Notes under the pieces: model-generated | Told to the model about the DNA's origin: nothing | The model's input: only the letters and a program-made list of their open reading frames with translations | The model's database searches: none | Translations under genes and position numbers: made by a program | In this document: piece after piece, positions 44,748 to 54,051 of the stretch | Layout of the letters: every line of letters starts with the position of its first letter | Numbering within the stretch: the stretch's first letter is position 1 | From: Phylloscopus collybita | Taxonomy: Eukaryota > Chordata > Aves > Passeriformes > Phylloscopidae | Direction: 5' to 3' | NCBI GenBank assembly: GCA_027886175.1 | Contig: JAJNNQ010000077.1 | Location: forward strand, 4,836,001 to 4,900,000 | DNA length: 64,000 bases

Positions 44748-45081
44748 GTCGCAGGACGACACAAAAGAAACGACACTCACACACTGAGGTGTTTAAGGTA
44801 AAAAGGGCAGGTTTATTTATAGACTTTAACATTTGTAGAATTCCGACAGTGACCATGGATGGGAGGAAGAAAATCTTCCTCTCCAGCTACACTGGTCAAC
44901 TTAACAGTCTGTTAACAGTTTCTTCTTTATGAGAAGAATGCAAACATAGAGAGACAGTTACTGTAACAAATAGGTTGTTTATGTGAAAATCAGGAGAGAC
45001 TCCATTGCAGAGAAGGCTGAAATAGAACTTTAGAAAAACTTCTTAAAGACACAGAGGAGAAGAGAAAAAACCCAGACAACA
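44748..45081 (-). mobile_element. Solo LTR inserted in CR1 ORF1, minus orientation
   Basis: Starts TGTCGCAGG and ends ...CAGACAACA on the plus strand, with TG/CA ends in both readings. On the minus strand, AATAAACCTGCCC (about 44810) is the poly(A) signal, followed by ~65 bp to the end. The flanks ctccca / ctcctg could be an imperfect 6-bp target-site duplication. It splits the CR1 ORF1 between QESEDS and the esterase part. Confidence 0.7.
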
Positions 45082-46124
45082 CTCCTGTGCCTCCCACTGT
45101 CAGGTAATAGAAAGACCCCTGGTAGATGAAAGGGAGTGGAAATGGGTCCCTGCTCGGGGAGGTAATAATATAAATTCCTCCTGACCCCCATTACCTACCC
45201 AAGTGCCACTTCAGAACAGGTATGAGGCCCTGGATCTAGAAAGTCAGCCAGATGATTTAGAAGAAAATTATCTGCCCAGTGGGCCTCCCAATTGTGCTTC
45301 ATCTATAGGATGGATCACCACCTCTAACATCAAAAAGAAAAGAAGGATAATCACAGTGGGTGAGTCCCTTCTGAGGGGAACAGAGGGCCCCAAATGTCGC
45401 CCAGACCCATTCCACAGGGAGATCTGCTGCCTCCCTGGGGCCTGGGTATGGGATATCACTGAGAGACTCCCTGGGCTGATTCAGCCCTCTGACTATTACC
45501 CACTGCTGATACTCCAGGCTGGCAGCGATGAGATCTAAAAGAGGAGTGTCAGGGCAATTAAAAGGGACTTTGGGGCACTGGGACAAGTGGTTGATGGGGC
45601 AGGAGCACAGGTGGTCATTTCCTCAGTTTGGTGGGAGAAGATGGCAAAGGGAATAGGAGAGCCCAAATTATCAACAAATGGCTCAAGGGTTGGTGTCATC
45701 AGCAGAATTTGAAGTTCTTTGATCATGGGGCAACTTTTATGGCACCTGGCCTGCTGGAAATGGATGGGCTACATCTCTCTGTTAAGGGCAGAATTTCAGC
45801 TCATGAGCTGGGAGAACTCATTGAGAGGGCTTTTAACTGGGTTTGAAGGAGGAAGGGGCTGCAGCTGGGCTGTCTGGGAGCAGGCCCGAGGGTGGTAAGC
45901 CTGAGTTAGGGGTGAAATGGTGAACATGCCCAGCTGAGGTGCAGGTACACCAATGCAGGCAGCGTGGGGAACAGACAAGAGCTGCTGGAGGCCATGGTGC
46001 AACAGCAAAGCTGTGATGTAGTCACCATCACAGAAACGTGGTGGGGTGACTCACACAGCTGGAGCTGGATGGCTACAAGCTCTTCAGAAGAGACAGAAAA
46101 GGGAGTAGATGTGGAGGGGTGGCG

Positions 46125-46460
46125 CTTTATATATTATATTATATTATATTGTATTATATTATATTATATTATATTATTATATTATATTATATTATATTAT
46201 ATTATATTATATATTTATGTATACAAAATAAATATTTAATATATATTATATATAAAAATATATATTATATACTATATATTAAATATTATATATGACATAT
46301 TATATATTATATATTATATATTATATATTATATATTATATATTATATATTATATATTATATATTATATATTATATATTATATATTATATATTATATATTA
46401 TATACTATATATTATATATTATATATTATATATTATATATATATATATTTTTTTTTTTTT
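46125..46460. repeat. (TATATTA)n / (AT)n array inside the CR1 endonuclease frame
   Basis: About 335 bp of attatat units directly replace the codons between RFI (ctttatata) and REAFDA (acgagggaggct). A T-run follows at 46450-46465. Confidence 0.95.
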
Positions 46461-46799
46461 TTTACACGAGGGAGGCTTTTGATGCCACAGGTATTGAAAC
46501 TAATGATGATGGAATTCAATGCCTGTGGGTAAGAGTTAAGGGGAAGGTCAACAAGGCTGACATCCTGCTGGGAGTCTGTGAAAAACGACGTTTCACTTCT
46601 TTATATTAATTTATAAGTTTAATAAAAATAAAATAGAGGAAAATAGACAATAAGGAGACAAAAAGAGGTAGCTTCTCAGCTGAGGGTGCAAAGCAACACT
46701 CTGCCCATTCCAAATTCTTTGGTATTTATAAGTCTTGGTGTTACATATTCAAAAAGAGACGAATGCATATTGAAACATCTGTTTTCTTTATCTGTTTCA

Positions 46800-47320
46800 A
46801 GGGTCCCCAAGAATTGCAGTTTCTTTATCTGTGCATGGCTCCTTCTAGCCAGCTAGGTGTCCTAAATCCTTCTTGACCATAAAAAGGTTCAATTGTTCCT
46901 TATCAGCGATCTTCTCTCACAGGAATGCAAGATGGTTTCCTCCTGCACTTTGGCTTGGTCTATTTAGTTGTTACAATTAGGAAATATACCTTCATTACAT
47001 TTTAAAATTCCACAAATAAAAGGAATTAGAGTAGACCTTCTTACGCTATATAACAGTCATTTCAATATCTGCAAGAAGTCAACTCCAAAATGTGCATTTA
47101 TAACTGAAAACAGCAGGAAAGAGGCAGTGCAGGAAATTTTTGGAGCGCGTGAAGGACAAGAATTGCAGTTCCTTTATCCGTGCACGGCGCCTTCTAGCCG
47201 GGCTAGGTGTCCCAAACCCTTCTTGGCCATAAAAAAGGTTCAATTGTTCCTTATCAGCGATCTTATCTCACAGGAATGCAGGATGGTTTCCTTCTGTATT
47301 TTGGCTTGGTCTATTTAGAT
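46800..47320. repeat. Direct repeat of ~165 bp, two copies (46812-46968, 47155-47318)
   Basis: Both copies run from agaattgcagtttctttatc to ggcttggtctatttag with a few substitutions, and are separated by ~190 bp. They could be the ends of an LTR-like remnant or a local duplication. No gene is seen in 46600-47320. Confidence 0.7.
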
Positions 47321-47565
47321 TTTAAAAAGGAAAAAAAAAGGGAAAAAAAAGCAAAAAAGGAAAAAAAAGGAAAAAGGTAAAAAAAAGGGGAAAAAAGCAG
47401 AAAGCGGAAAAAAAAAGCATAAAAAGGAAAAAAGGAAAAAAAAGCAAAAAAGGAAAAGAAGGAAAAAAGCAAAAAAGGAAAAAAAAAGAAAAAAGAAAAA
47501 AGGGGAAAAGAAGGACAAAAAAGGAAAAAAAGTAAAAAAAAAAATTAAAAAAAAGGCAAAGCTTC
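47320..47565 (+). repeat. Polypurine (GGAAAAAAAG)n array
   Basis: About 240 bp of almost pure A/G on the plus strand, just upstream of the ERV-L provirus. Confidence 0.95.
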
Positions 47566-47630
47566 TCAGCCCTAACTAAGCTAAACTAGCTACAAGCAAA
47601 GCAAAACCAAAGTGAGTGCTGCAAGGAAAA

Positions 47631-48152
47631 TGTCCTAGGTTACAATATAAAATTGTGCCCAGGGATGTATTCTATCCCCATGAGCCGTTGGAGCCAAGGT
47701 GGGGCAGTGTTCTCCCTTATCTTCTGTTAAGAAGCCTAACAATGCCTTCCCGGAAGACGTTATCTCTGTTTAATGGGCCATCAAGGATCCATTTGCACGA
47801 CTGATAAGATGAAATCATGCTATTGTGAGATGCTCTGCCCAGGGGGAGGAGCCAAGCATTCCCACCTGGATATAATCCAGGGTTTGAGACCCCACTGGCA
47901 GCTTCTATCCACTGAATTCTCAGAGGAGACGAGCTACCAGACGTTTCTACAGGGATCACTGCTTTGGATCATCTCTGCTCCAGCGGAACCACATCTGCTG
48001 CTCCAGGAGGATTCCCGGACTGCTTCAAACACCCTGACCAACAGGGTGTTAGGTTGTATCATTCTATTTATTTCACCTTTTTTTCTCTTCTTCTTCTATT
48101 AAATTGTATCTCTGACTGGGAGTCTCACTGGTTTTGCTTTCAAACCAGAACA
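47631..48152 (+). repeat. 5' LTR of the ERV-L-like provirus
   Basis: 522 bp, TGTCCTAGG...CCAGAACA. A TATA-like gatataatcc (about 47869) and an attaaa poly(A)-type signal (about 48099) after a T/C-rich tract are present. Preceded by GAAAA. Confidence 0.95.
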
Positions 48153-48156
48153 TCTT

Positions 48157-48175
48157 TTGGCGCCCAACGTGCGGC
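48157..48175 (+). other. Primer-binding site, tRNA-Lys(1,2) type
   Basis: TTGGCGCCCAACGTGCGGC starts four bases after the LTR. It matches the Lys1,2-type site TGGCGCCCAACGTGGGGC except for one base. Confidence 0.75.
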
Positions 48176-48237
48176 AGGAGGTATTGAGAAAAGTCAGAAT
48201 TACAATTTTGTATTGGGGAAAAGAACACCTGTTCGCT

Positions 48238-50154
48238 ATGATGCTCAGCATGCTTACATTTGTCTTGTACCTAGCTCTCTATATCTTTCCACACATGGGG
48301 CACTATCTGCAGATCTTAATACTCTGGTGTAAACCAGGATACAGCACTAAAATTGCTTTATTAATCTACTATGTCTATTGCATGCTAACCTGCAAGGCAA
48401 TGAGCATAATTTGGAGTATGTACTCAACTCTGTTTGCTTGTCCCGGTCTAGGATGTTTTGTTTGGGGCCTCAACAATCTCACCCAGCCACTGTGGGGAGG
48501 GGTAACGAATAATTTTTTCCAGTCTTTCAGGCCTGATACAGCAGTTTTTGAAAATATTGAATTCCCTCTGGATACCAAGGACAGCATAATGTTGTTGTTA
48601 GTGCTGCTTTCTTTTCTCTGCACAGCCTGCGCCATGCTTAGAAACAGAACACCACATGATGTACATGATGTAGTGCAGCGTCTTCTTGAGGCAGTAGAGA
48701 AAAGAAGCAAAGCAACAGCATCCATGTCCACACAGACTGTCGCAGAAGGAGAAGGAGCCGAAAGCAAAGCAACAGTGTCCGTGTCTACGCAGGCTGTCAC
48801 AGAGGAGGAAGAAGCCAAAAGCAAAGAAACAGTGTCCGTGTCTACGCAGACTGTCACAGAGGAGGAAGGAACCAAAGGCAAAGCAACAGCATCCACATCT
48901 ACACAGGCGGTCACAGAGGAGGAAGGAACCAAAGGCAAAGCAACAGCATCTACATCTACACAGGCTGTCACAGAGGAGGAAGGAACCAAAGGCACCGTCA
49001 GCACCCCCATACAAACCATCACTGAACCGGAACAGCCTAAACCGGTAGCAGTTGCTCCTGTTCAGAAGAAGAAATCAAAGAGCAAGTCAGTCCGCATAGT
49101 GACTGACGAGGATGCAGCAGGACCTTCGCACCCAGCAGAGGAGACAGAGCCAGAGATCATCACTCGCTCTCTGTCCCTGGGTGAGCTGCGTGACCTGCGG
49201 AGGGAATTCACCCGTCAGCCAAATGAGTCCATCCTGACCTGGCTGCTCCGCATCTGGGACGCTGCAGCCAATGACACCATTCTGGATGGAAGTGAGGCCA
49301 GGCAACTGGGATCTCTGTCCCGGGATGTGGTCATTGACCAGGGCATTGGAAGGACCCAAGGAACTCTCAGCCTCTGGCGGCGACTGCTGACAAGTGTGAA
49401 GGACAGGTACCTTTGTAAAGAAGATCTCCAGGTGCACCAAGGAAAGTGGAGCACAATGGAGCAAGGTATCCGATGCCTGAGGGAATTGGCTGTGCTGGAG
49501 ATCATTTTCTCAGAGGACGAGAGATTTCCTAAAAGCCCAGATGAAGTTCAGTGCACATCACAGATGTGGTTGAGATTCGCACGGCTTGGACCAGAGATGT
49601 ACTCCCGTTACCTGGCAACGCTGCAATGGAGGGCAGGTGAGGACAGGGTGGGCGTCTTGGTCAACAAACTAAGAATTTATGAGGACACTGTCACTGCCCC
49701 ATTTCGTACCCATGTCTCATCCGTGGAAACAAGGCTGGCTGAGCAAGTCCGAAGCTTGATTGAAGAGGGCCATCAGAAACTGAAAAAAGAACTTAAGGAA
49801 GAAATTTACCACGTCTCGCCAGAACCAACAAGAGTCTCTGCCATTAGGAGCAGGCGTCCCCCAGCCAGAGAGAGAACATACACTCCACGAGGTAACCTCT
49901 GGTCTTTTCTTCGGGAGCATGGAGAAGACATGAGGAAGTGGGATGGAAAACCCACCTCCGCCTTAGCAGCCCGGGTACGTGAACTGAAAAGAGGGACGCC
50001 TACCACGAGGAGCTCATCTAGAGTCAATGCTGCTCCAGTCTCTCGTGCACGGAACTCCAGACAGTATAGGAATGATGATGTGACTGATCCTCTCGAAGGG
50101 ACCTCAGGAACATATTTACAGGAAGATAGCAACGTGCATTGTGAGCAGGAATAG
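48238..50154 (+). CDS. gag: gag of the ERV-L-like provirus
   Basis: The ATG at 48238 gives 638 residues (MMLSMLTFVLYLALYIF...); the frame is open further upstream but only from a TTG. The N-terminal ~130 residues are unusually hydrophobic, with about three to four membrane-like segments. 48706-49030 encodes about six 19-residue repeats (e.g. SKATVSVSTQAVTEEEEAK). A basic stretch (KKKSKSKS) follows. From ITRSLSLGELRDLRREF onward comes a helical capsid-like domain of ~200 residues, then a coiled-coil-like EEGHQKLKKELKEEIY and a basic Arg-rich tail (RSRRPPARERTYTPRG) that may bind RNA. No CCHC zinc knuckle is seen. It ends at TAG, followed in the same frame by pol. Confidence 0.85.
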   Translation: MMLSMLTFVLYLALYIFPHMGHYLQILILWCKPGYSTKIALLIYYVYCMLTCKAMSIIWSMYSTLFACPGLGCFVWGLNNLTQPLWGGVTNNFFQSFRPDTAVFENIEFPLDTKDSIMLLLVLLSFLCTACAMLRNRTPHDVHDVVQRLLEAVEKRSKATASMSTQTVAEGEGAESKATVSVSTQAVTEEEEAKSKETVSVSTQTVTEEEGTKGKATASTSTQAVTEEEGTKGKATASTSTQAVTEEEGTKGTVSTPIQTITEPEQPKPVAVAPVQKKKSKSKSVRIVTDEDAAGPSHPAEETEPEIITRSLSLGELRDLRREFTRQPNESILTWLLRIWDAAANDTILDGSEARQLGSLSRDVVIDQGIGRTQGTLSLWRRLLTSVKDRYLCKEDLQVHQGKWSTMEQGIRCLRELAVLEIIFSEDERFPKSPDEVQCTSQMWLRFARLGPEMYSRYLATLQWRAGEDRVGVLVNKLRIYEDTVTAPFRTHVSSVETRLAEQVRSLIEEGHQKLKKELKEEIYHVSPEPTRVSAIRSRRPPARERTYTPRGNLWSFLREHGEDMRKWDGKPTSALAARVRELKRGTPTTRSSSRVNAAPVSRARNSRQYRNDDVTDPLEGTSGTYLQEDSNVHCEQE

Positions 50155-50182
50155 AGGGGCCCTGCCTCTAGCCAGGTAGAGG
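50152..50182 (+). promoter_or_regulatory. gag stop codon with downstream hairpin (candidate readthrough signal)
   Basis: UAG at 50152-50154 is followed in the same frame by an uninterrupted ORF into pol. Ten bases after the stop, CCUCUA (50165-50170) and UAGAGG (50177-50182) can pair around a 6-nt loop, and CCUG/CAGG offers an alternative pairing. This layout resembles the stop-codon readthrough used by gammaretroviruses. Suppression in this element is inference. Confidence 0.5.
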
Positions 50183-53100
50183 AAAGGGACAATCGGATCT
50201 ATTGGACTGTGTGGATCCGATGGCCTGGCACATCTGACCCACAAGAGTACACGGCTTTGATTGACACTGGCTCTCAATGCACCCTGATGCCATCAAGGTA
50301 TGTAGGAACAGAATCTGTTTCTATTTCTGGAGTGACAGGAGGGTCCCAGCAGCTGACTGTAGTGGAGGCCGAAGTGAGTTTAACTGGGAACGGGTGGCAA
50401 AAACACCCCATTGTGACTGGCCCAGAGGCCCCATGCATCCTTGGCATAGATTTTCTCAGAAATGGATATTTCAAAGACCCGAAAGGATATCGCTGGGCTT
50501 TTGGGATAGCTGCTGTAGAGAAAGAAGGCATCAGACAACTGAATACCCTGCCTGGTCTCTCCGATGACCCCTTTGCTGTGGGACTGCTGAGAGTTGAAGA
50601 ACAACAAGTACCAATTGCCACAGCAACAGTGCACCGTCGGCAATACCGCACCGACAGAGACTCTGTGACCCCGATCCATGAGATGATTCGTAAACTGGAG
50701 AGCCAAGGGGTGGTCAGCAAGGCTCGTTCACCCTTCAACAGCCCCATCTGGCCTGTGCGTAAGTCCAGTGGGGAATGGAGACTGACTGTAGATTATCGTG
50801 GTCTGAATGAGGTCACGCCACCACTGAGTGCTGCTGTGCCAGACATGTTGGAGCTTCAGTACGAGCTGGAGTCCAAGGCAGCAAAGTGGTACGCGACCAT
50901 AGACATTGCCAATGCTTTCTTCTCCATTCCTTTGGCAGCAGAGTGCAGGCCCCAGTTTGCTTTCACCTGGAGGGGTGTGCAGTATACCTGGAACCGACTG
51001 CCCCAGGGGTGGAAGCACAGTCCCACCATCTGCCATGGACTAATCCAGACTGCACTGGAAAAAGGCGAGGCTCCTGAGCATCTCCAGTATATTGATGACA
51101 TCATTGTGTGGGGGAACACAGAAGTGGAAGTTTTCAAGAAAGGAGAGAAGATTATCCAGATTCTACTGAGAGCTGGTTTTGCCATTAAGCGAAGTAAGGT
51201 TAAGGGACCGGCTCGAGAAATCCAGTTCCTGGGAGTCAAGTGGCAAGATGGACGTCGCCAGATACCCACAGAAGTAATCAACAAGATCACTGCAATGTCT
51301 CCACCAACCAGCAAGAAGGAAACGCAAGCTTTCTTAGGTGCCATAGGCTTTTGGAGAATGCACATTCCTGAGTATAGCCAGATTGTGAGTCCTCTCTACC
51401 TGGTTACCCGCAAGAAGAACGATTTCCACTGGGGTCCTGAACAGCAGCAAGCCTTTGCCCAGATCAAGCAGGAGATCGCTCATGCGGTAGCCCTTGGCCC
51501 AGTGAGGACAGGACCAGATGTGAAGAATGTGCTCTACTCAGCAGCCGGGAACAATGGCCTGTCCTGGAGCCTTTGGCAGAAGGCGCCTGGTGAGACTCGG
51601 GGTCGACCACTGGGATTCTGGAGTCGAAGCTACAGAGGGTCCGAAGCCAACTACACGCCCACGGAGAAGGAAATCTTGGCCGCCTATGAAGGAGTTCAAG
51701 CCGCTTCAGAAGTAATTGGCACGGAAACGCAGCTGCTTCTGGCACCCCGACTGCCGGTGCTGGGGTGGATGTTCAAGGGAAAGGTTCCTTCCACGCATCA
51801 TGCCACCGACACTACTTGGAGCAAATGGATTGCCCTCATTACGCAGCGCGCCCGTATTGGAAACCCAAATCGCCCTGGGATTCTGGAAGTTATAACGAAC
51901 TGGCCTGAAGGTGAGACTTTTGGTTTATCCTCTGAAGAAGAAGAGGAGCAAGTGACACGTGCTGAGGAGGCCCCACCATATAATGAGCTACCAGAGACTG
52001 AAAAACGATATGCCCTTTTCACTGATGGTTCCTGCCGAATTATAGGCACTGACAGGAAATGGAAAGCTGCAGTTTGGAGCCCCACACGACGAGTTGCGCA
52101 AGCTACCGAGGGACAAGGTGGATCGAGTCAGATGGCAGAGCTTAAAGCTGTACAGCTGGCTTTGGATATTGCTGAACGGGAGAAGTGGCCGAGGCTCTAT
52201 CTCTACACCGACTCATGGATGGTAGCTAATGCCCTGTGGGGATGGCTGAATCGCTGGAAAAAGGCCAACTGGCAGCGCAGAGGGAAACCCATCTGGGCTG
52301 CTGAGATTTGGCAGGACATTGCTACCCGAGTAGAGAAGCTAACCGTGAAGGTTCGACACGTGGATGCACACGTACCCAAGAGTCGGGCTAATGAGGAGCA
52401 TCGCAACAATGAGCAGGTAGACAAAGCTGCCAAGGTGAAAGTATCACAGGTGGATCTAGACTGGCAGCACAAGGGAGAATTATTCCTAGCTCGTTGGGCC
52501 CATGATGCCTCTGGTCATCAGGGAAGAGATGCAACATACCGATGGGCCCGTGACCGAGGGGTGGACCTTACTATGGACAGCATCTCACAGGTCATCCATG
52601 ACTGTGAGACCTGCGCTGCAATCAAACAGGCCAAGCGGGTGAAGCCTCTGTGGTACGGTGGACGATGGTTGAAGTACAGGTATGGGGAAGCCTGGCAAAT
52701 TGACTACATCACCCTTCCCCAGACCCGCCAAGGCAAGCGCTACGTGCTGACCATGGTAGAAGCAACCACAGGTTGGCTGGAGACCTATCCTGTGCCTCAT
52801 GCAACTGCCCGGAACACCATCCTGGGCCTGGAAAAACAAGTCCTGTGGAGACACGGCACCCCGGAGAGAATCGAGTCAGACAACGGGACACATTTTAAGA
52901 ATGGCCTTATAAACACCTGGGCCAAAGAACATGGTATTGAATGGATATACCACATTCCTTATCATGCTCCAGCTGCCGGGAAAGTTGAACGGTGCAATGG
53001 ACTATTAAAGACTACCCTGAAGGCACTTGGCGGAGGAACCTTCAAGAATTGGGACATAAACTTAGCCAAAGCCACCTGGATGGTAAACACCCGAGGCTCC

Positions 53101-53343
53101 ATCAATCGAGCTGGTCCGGCCCAGTCTGAACCCTTGCACACAGTGGATGGAGATAGAGTTCCTGTGGTACACCTGAAAGGGATTTTAGGAAAGACTGTTT
53201 GGATTAATCCCACCTCAGGCAAAGGCAGACCCATCCGTGGGATTGTTTTTGCTCAAGGGCCTGGTTACACTTGGTGGGTAATGCAAAAAGATGGAGAAAC
53301 CCGTTGTGTACCACAAGGAGACTTAATTTTGAGTGAGAACTAA
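50155..53343 (+). CDS. pol: pro-pol of the ERV-L-like provirus
   Basis: About 1062 codons in the same frame as gag. Domains in order: aspartic protease (ALIDTGSQC); reverse transcriptase with LTVDYRGLNEV, LPQG and YIDD (51088-51099); connection; RNase H with FTDGS (about 52018), MAEL and YTDS; integrase with an HHCC zinc finger (H..H..CETC), then core D (WQIDY), D (SDNGTHF) and E (KVERCN) with exactly 35 residues between the last two; and a C-terminal domain ending LILSEN. All key catalytic residues are present and there is no internal stop. It would be made as a Gag-Pro-Pol fusion by readthrough of the UAG at 50152. No dUTPase is found. Confidence 0.95.
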   Translation, partial: RGPASSQVEERDNRIYWTVWIRWPGTSDPQEYTALIDTGSQCTLMPSRYVGTESVSISGVTGGSQQLTVVEAEVSLTGNGWQKHPIVTGPEAPCILGIDFLRNGYFKDPKGYRWAFGIAAVEKEGIRQLNTLPGLSDDPFAVGLLRVEEQQVPIATATVHRRQYRTDRDSVTPIHEMIRKLESQGVVSKARSPFNSPIWPVRKSSGEWRLTVDYRGLNEVTPPLSAAVPDMLELQYELESKAAKWYATIDIANAFFSIPLAAECRPQFAFTWRGVQYTWNRLPQGWKHSPTICHGLIQTALEKGEAPEHLQYIDDIIVWGNTEVEVFKKGEKIIQILLRAGFAIKRSKVKGPAREIQFLGVKWQDGRRQIPTEVINKITAMSPPTSKKETQAFLGAIGFWRMHIPEYSQIVSPLYLVTRKKNDFHWGPEQQQAFAQIKQEIAHAVALGPVRTGPDVKNVLYSAAGNNGLSWSLWQKAPGETRGRPLGFWSRSYRGSEANYTPTEKEILAAYEGVQAASEVIGTETQLLLAPRLPVLGWMFKGKVPSTHHATDTTWSKWIALITQRARIGNPNRPGILEVITNWPEGETFGLSSEEEEEQVTRAEEAPPYNELPETEKRYALFTDGSCRIIGTDRKWKAAVWSPTRRVAQATEGQGGSSQMAELKAVQLALDIAEREKWPRLYLYTDSWMVANALWGWLNRWKKANWQRRGKPIWAAEIWQDIATRVEKLTVKVRHVDAHVPKSRANEEHRNNEQVDKAAKVKVSQVDLDWQHKGELFLARWAHDASGHQGRDATYRWARDRGVDLTMDSISQVIHDCETCAAIKQAKRVKPLWYGGRWLKYRYGEAWQIDYITLPQTRQGKRYVLTMVEATTGWLETYPVPHATARNTILGLEKQVLWRHGTPERIESDNGTHFKNGLINTWAKEHGIEWIYHIPYHAPAAGKVERCNGLLKTTLKALGGGTFKNWDINLAKATWMVNTRGSINRAGPAQSEPLHTVDGDRVPVVHLKGILGKTVWINPTSGKGRPIRGIVFAQGPGYTWWVMQKDGETRCVPQGDLILSEN

Positions 53344-53424
53344 AATTAGTGTGTAGGGTTTCATTCTGTGTATATACGTATGTATATGTATGTATCTGTG
53401 AGAGTGTATGATGTAGATGGTGAT

Positions 53425-53442
53425 AGAATAAGGGGTGGATTA
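53425..53442 (+). other. Polypurine tract region of the ERV-L-like provirus
   Basis: Purine-rich agaataaggggtggat lies just before the 3' LTR, where plus-strand DNA synthesis would be primed. The purine run is interrupted by T. Confidence 0.6.
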
Positions 53443-53964
53443 TGTCCTAGGTTACAATATAAAATTGTGCCCAGGGATGTATTCTATCCCCATGAGCCGT
53501 TGGAGCCAAGGTGGGGCAGTGTTCTCCCTTATCTTCTGTTAAGAAGCCTAACAATGCCTTCCCGGAAGACGTTATCTCTGTTTAATGGGCCATCAAGGAT
53601 CCATTTGCACGACTGATAAGATGAAATCATGCTATTGTGAGATGCTCTGCCCAGGGGGAGGAGCCAAGCATTCCCACCTGGATATAATCCAGGGTTTGAG
53701 ACCCCACTGGCAGCTTCTATCCACTGAATTCTCAGAGGAGACGAGCTACCAGACGTTTCTACAGGGATCACTGCTTTGGATCATCTCTGCTCCAGCGGAA
53801 CCACATCTGCTGCTCCAGGAGGATTCCCGGACTGCTTCAAACACCCTGACCAACAGGGTGTTAGGTTGTATCATTCTATTTATTTCACCTTTTTTTCTCT
53901 TCTTCTTCTATTAAATTGTATCTCTGACTGGGAGTCTCACTGGTTTTGCTTTCAAACCAGAACA
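53443..53964 (+). repeat. 3' LTR of the ERV-L-like provirus
   Basis: 522 bp, read as identical to 47631-48152. Followed by GAAAA, matching the left flank. 53965-54050 is A-rich, then T-rich simple sequence. Confidence 0.95.
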
Positions 53965-54051
53965 GAAAAAAAAACCAAAACAACAAAAAAACCCCAAAAC
54001 AACAAAAACTGCTTCTCAGTTTCTTTTTCTTTTTTTTTTTTTTTTTTTTTC

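Larger units (their letters stand above)
44480..46600 (+). mobile_element. CR1 LINE: ORF1 with esterase-like domain and start of ORF2, interrupted
   Basis: ORF1 begins with a zinc-knuckle-like cysteine part, then LVAELREEAERLRSIRES. After the LTR insertion, the SGNH-esterase-like domain is readable (NRYEALDLE; IITVGESLLRGTEGP, with the family's GDSLLRG Asp replaced by Glu; DYYPLLILQAG; VISSVWW). ORF2 starts at about 45990 with endonuclease sequence (CDVVTITETWWGDSHSW) and resumes after an (AT)n expansion with REAFDATGIETNDDGIQCLW up to ILLGVC at about 46585. Several stops and frameshifts are present. It is a dead copy, 3'-truncated. Confidence 0.85.
47631..53964 (+). mobile_element. Complete ERV-L-like provirus (LTR-gag-pro-pol-LTR, no env)
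   Basis: Two 522-bp LTRs (47631-48152 and 53443-53964) read as identical. They flank a primer site, an open gag (48238-50154) and an open pol (to 53343). GAAAA on both outer sides fits a 5-bp target-site duplication. Env and dUTPase are absent; only 99 bases separate pol from the 3' LTR. Identical LTRs and undamaged frames indicate a very recent insertion, possibly polymorphic. An older relative left its integrase at 6995-7571. The ERV-L (class III) assignment rests on pol character and the env-less layout; the Lys-type primer site is unusual for that class. Confidence 0.9.

Noticed and set aside
47717..47959. 80-codon minus-strand ORF in the ERV LTR, repeated at 53529-53771
   Set aside because: Its duplication follows from the two identical LTRs and says nothing about coding.
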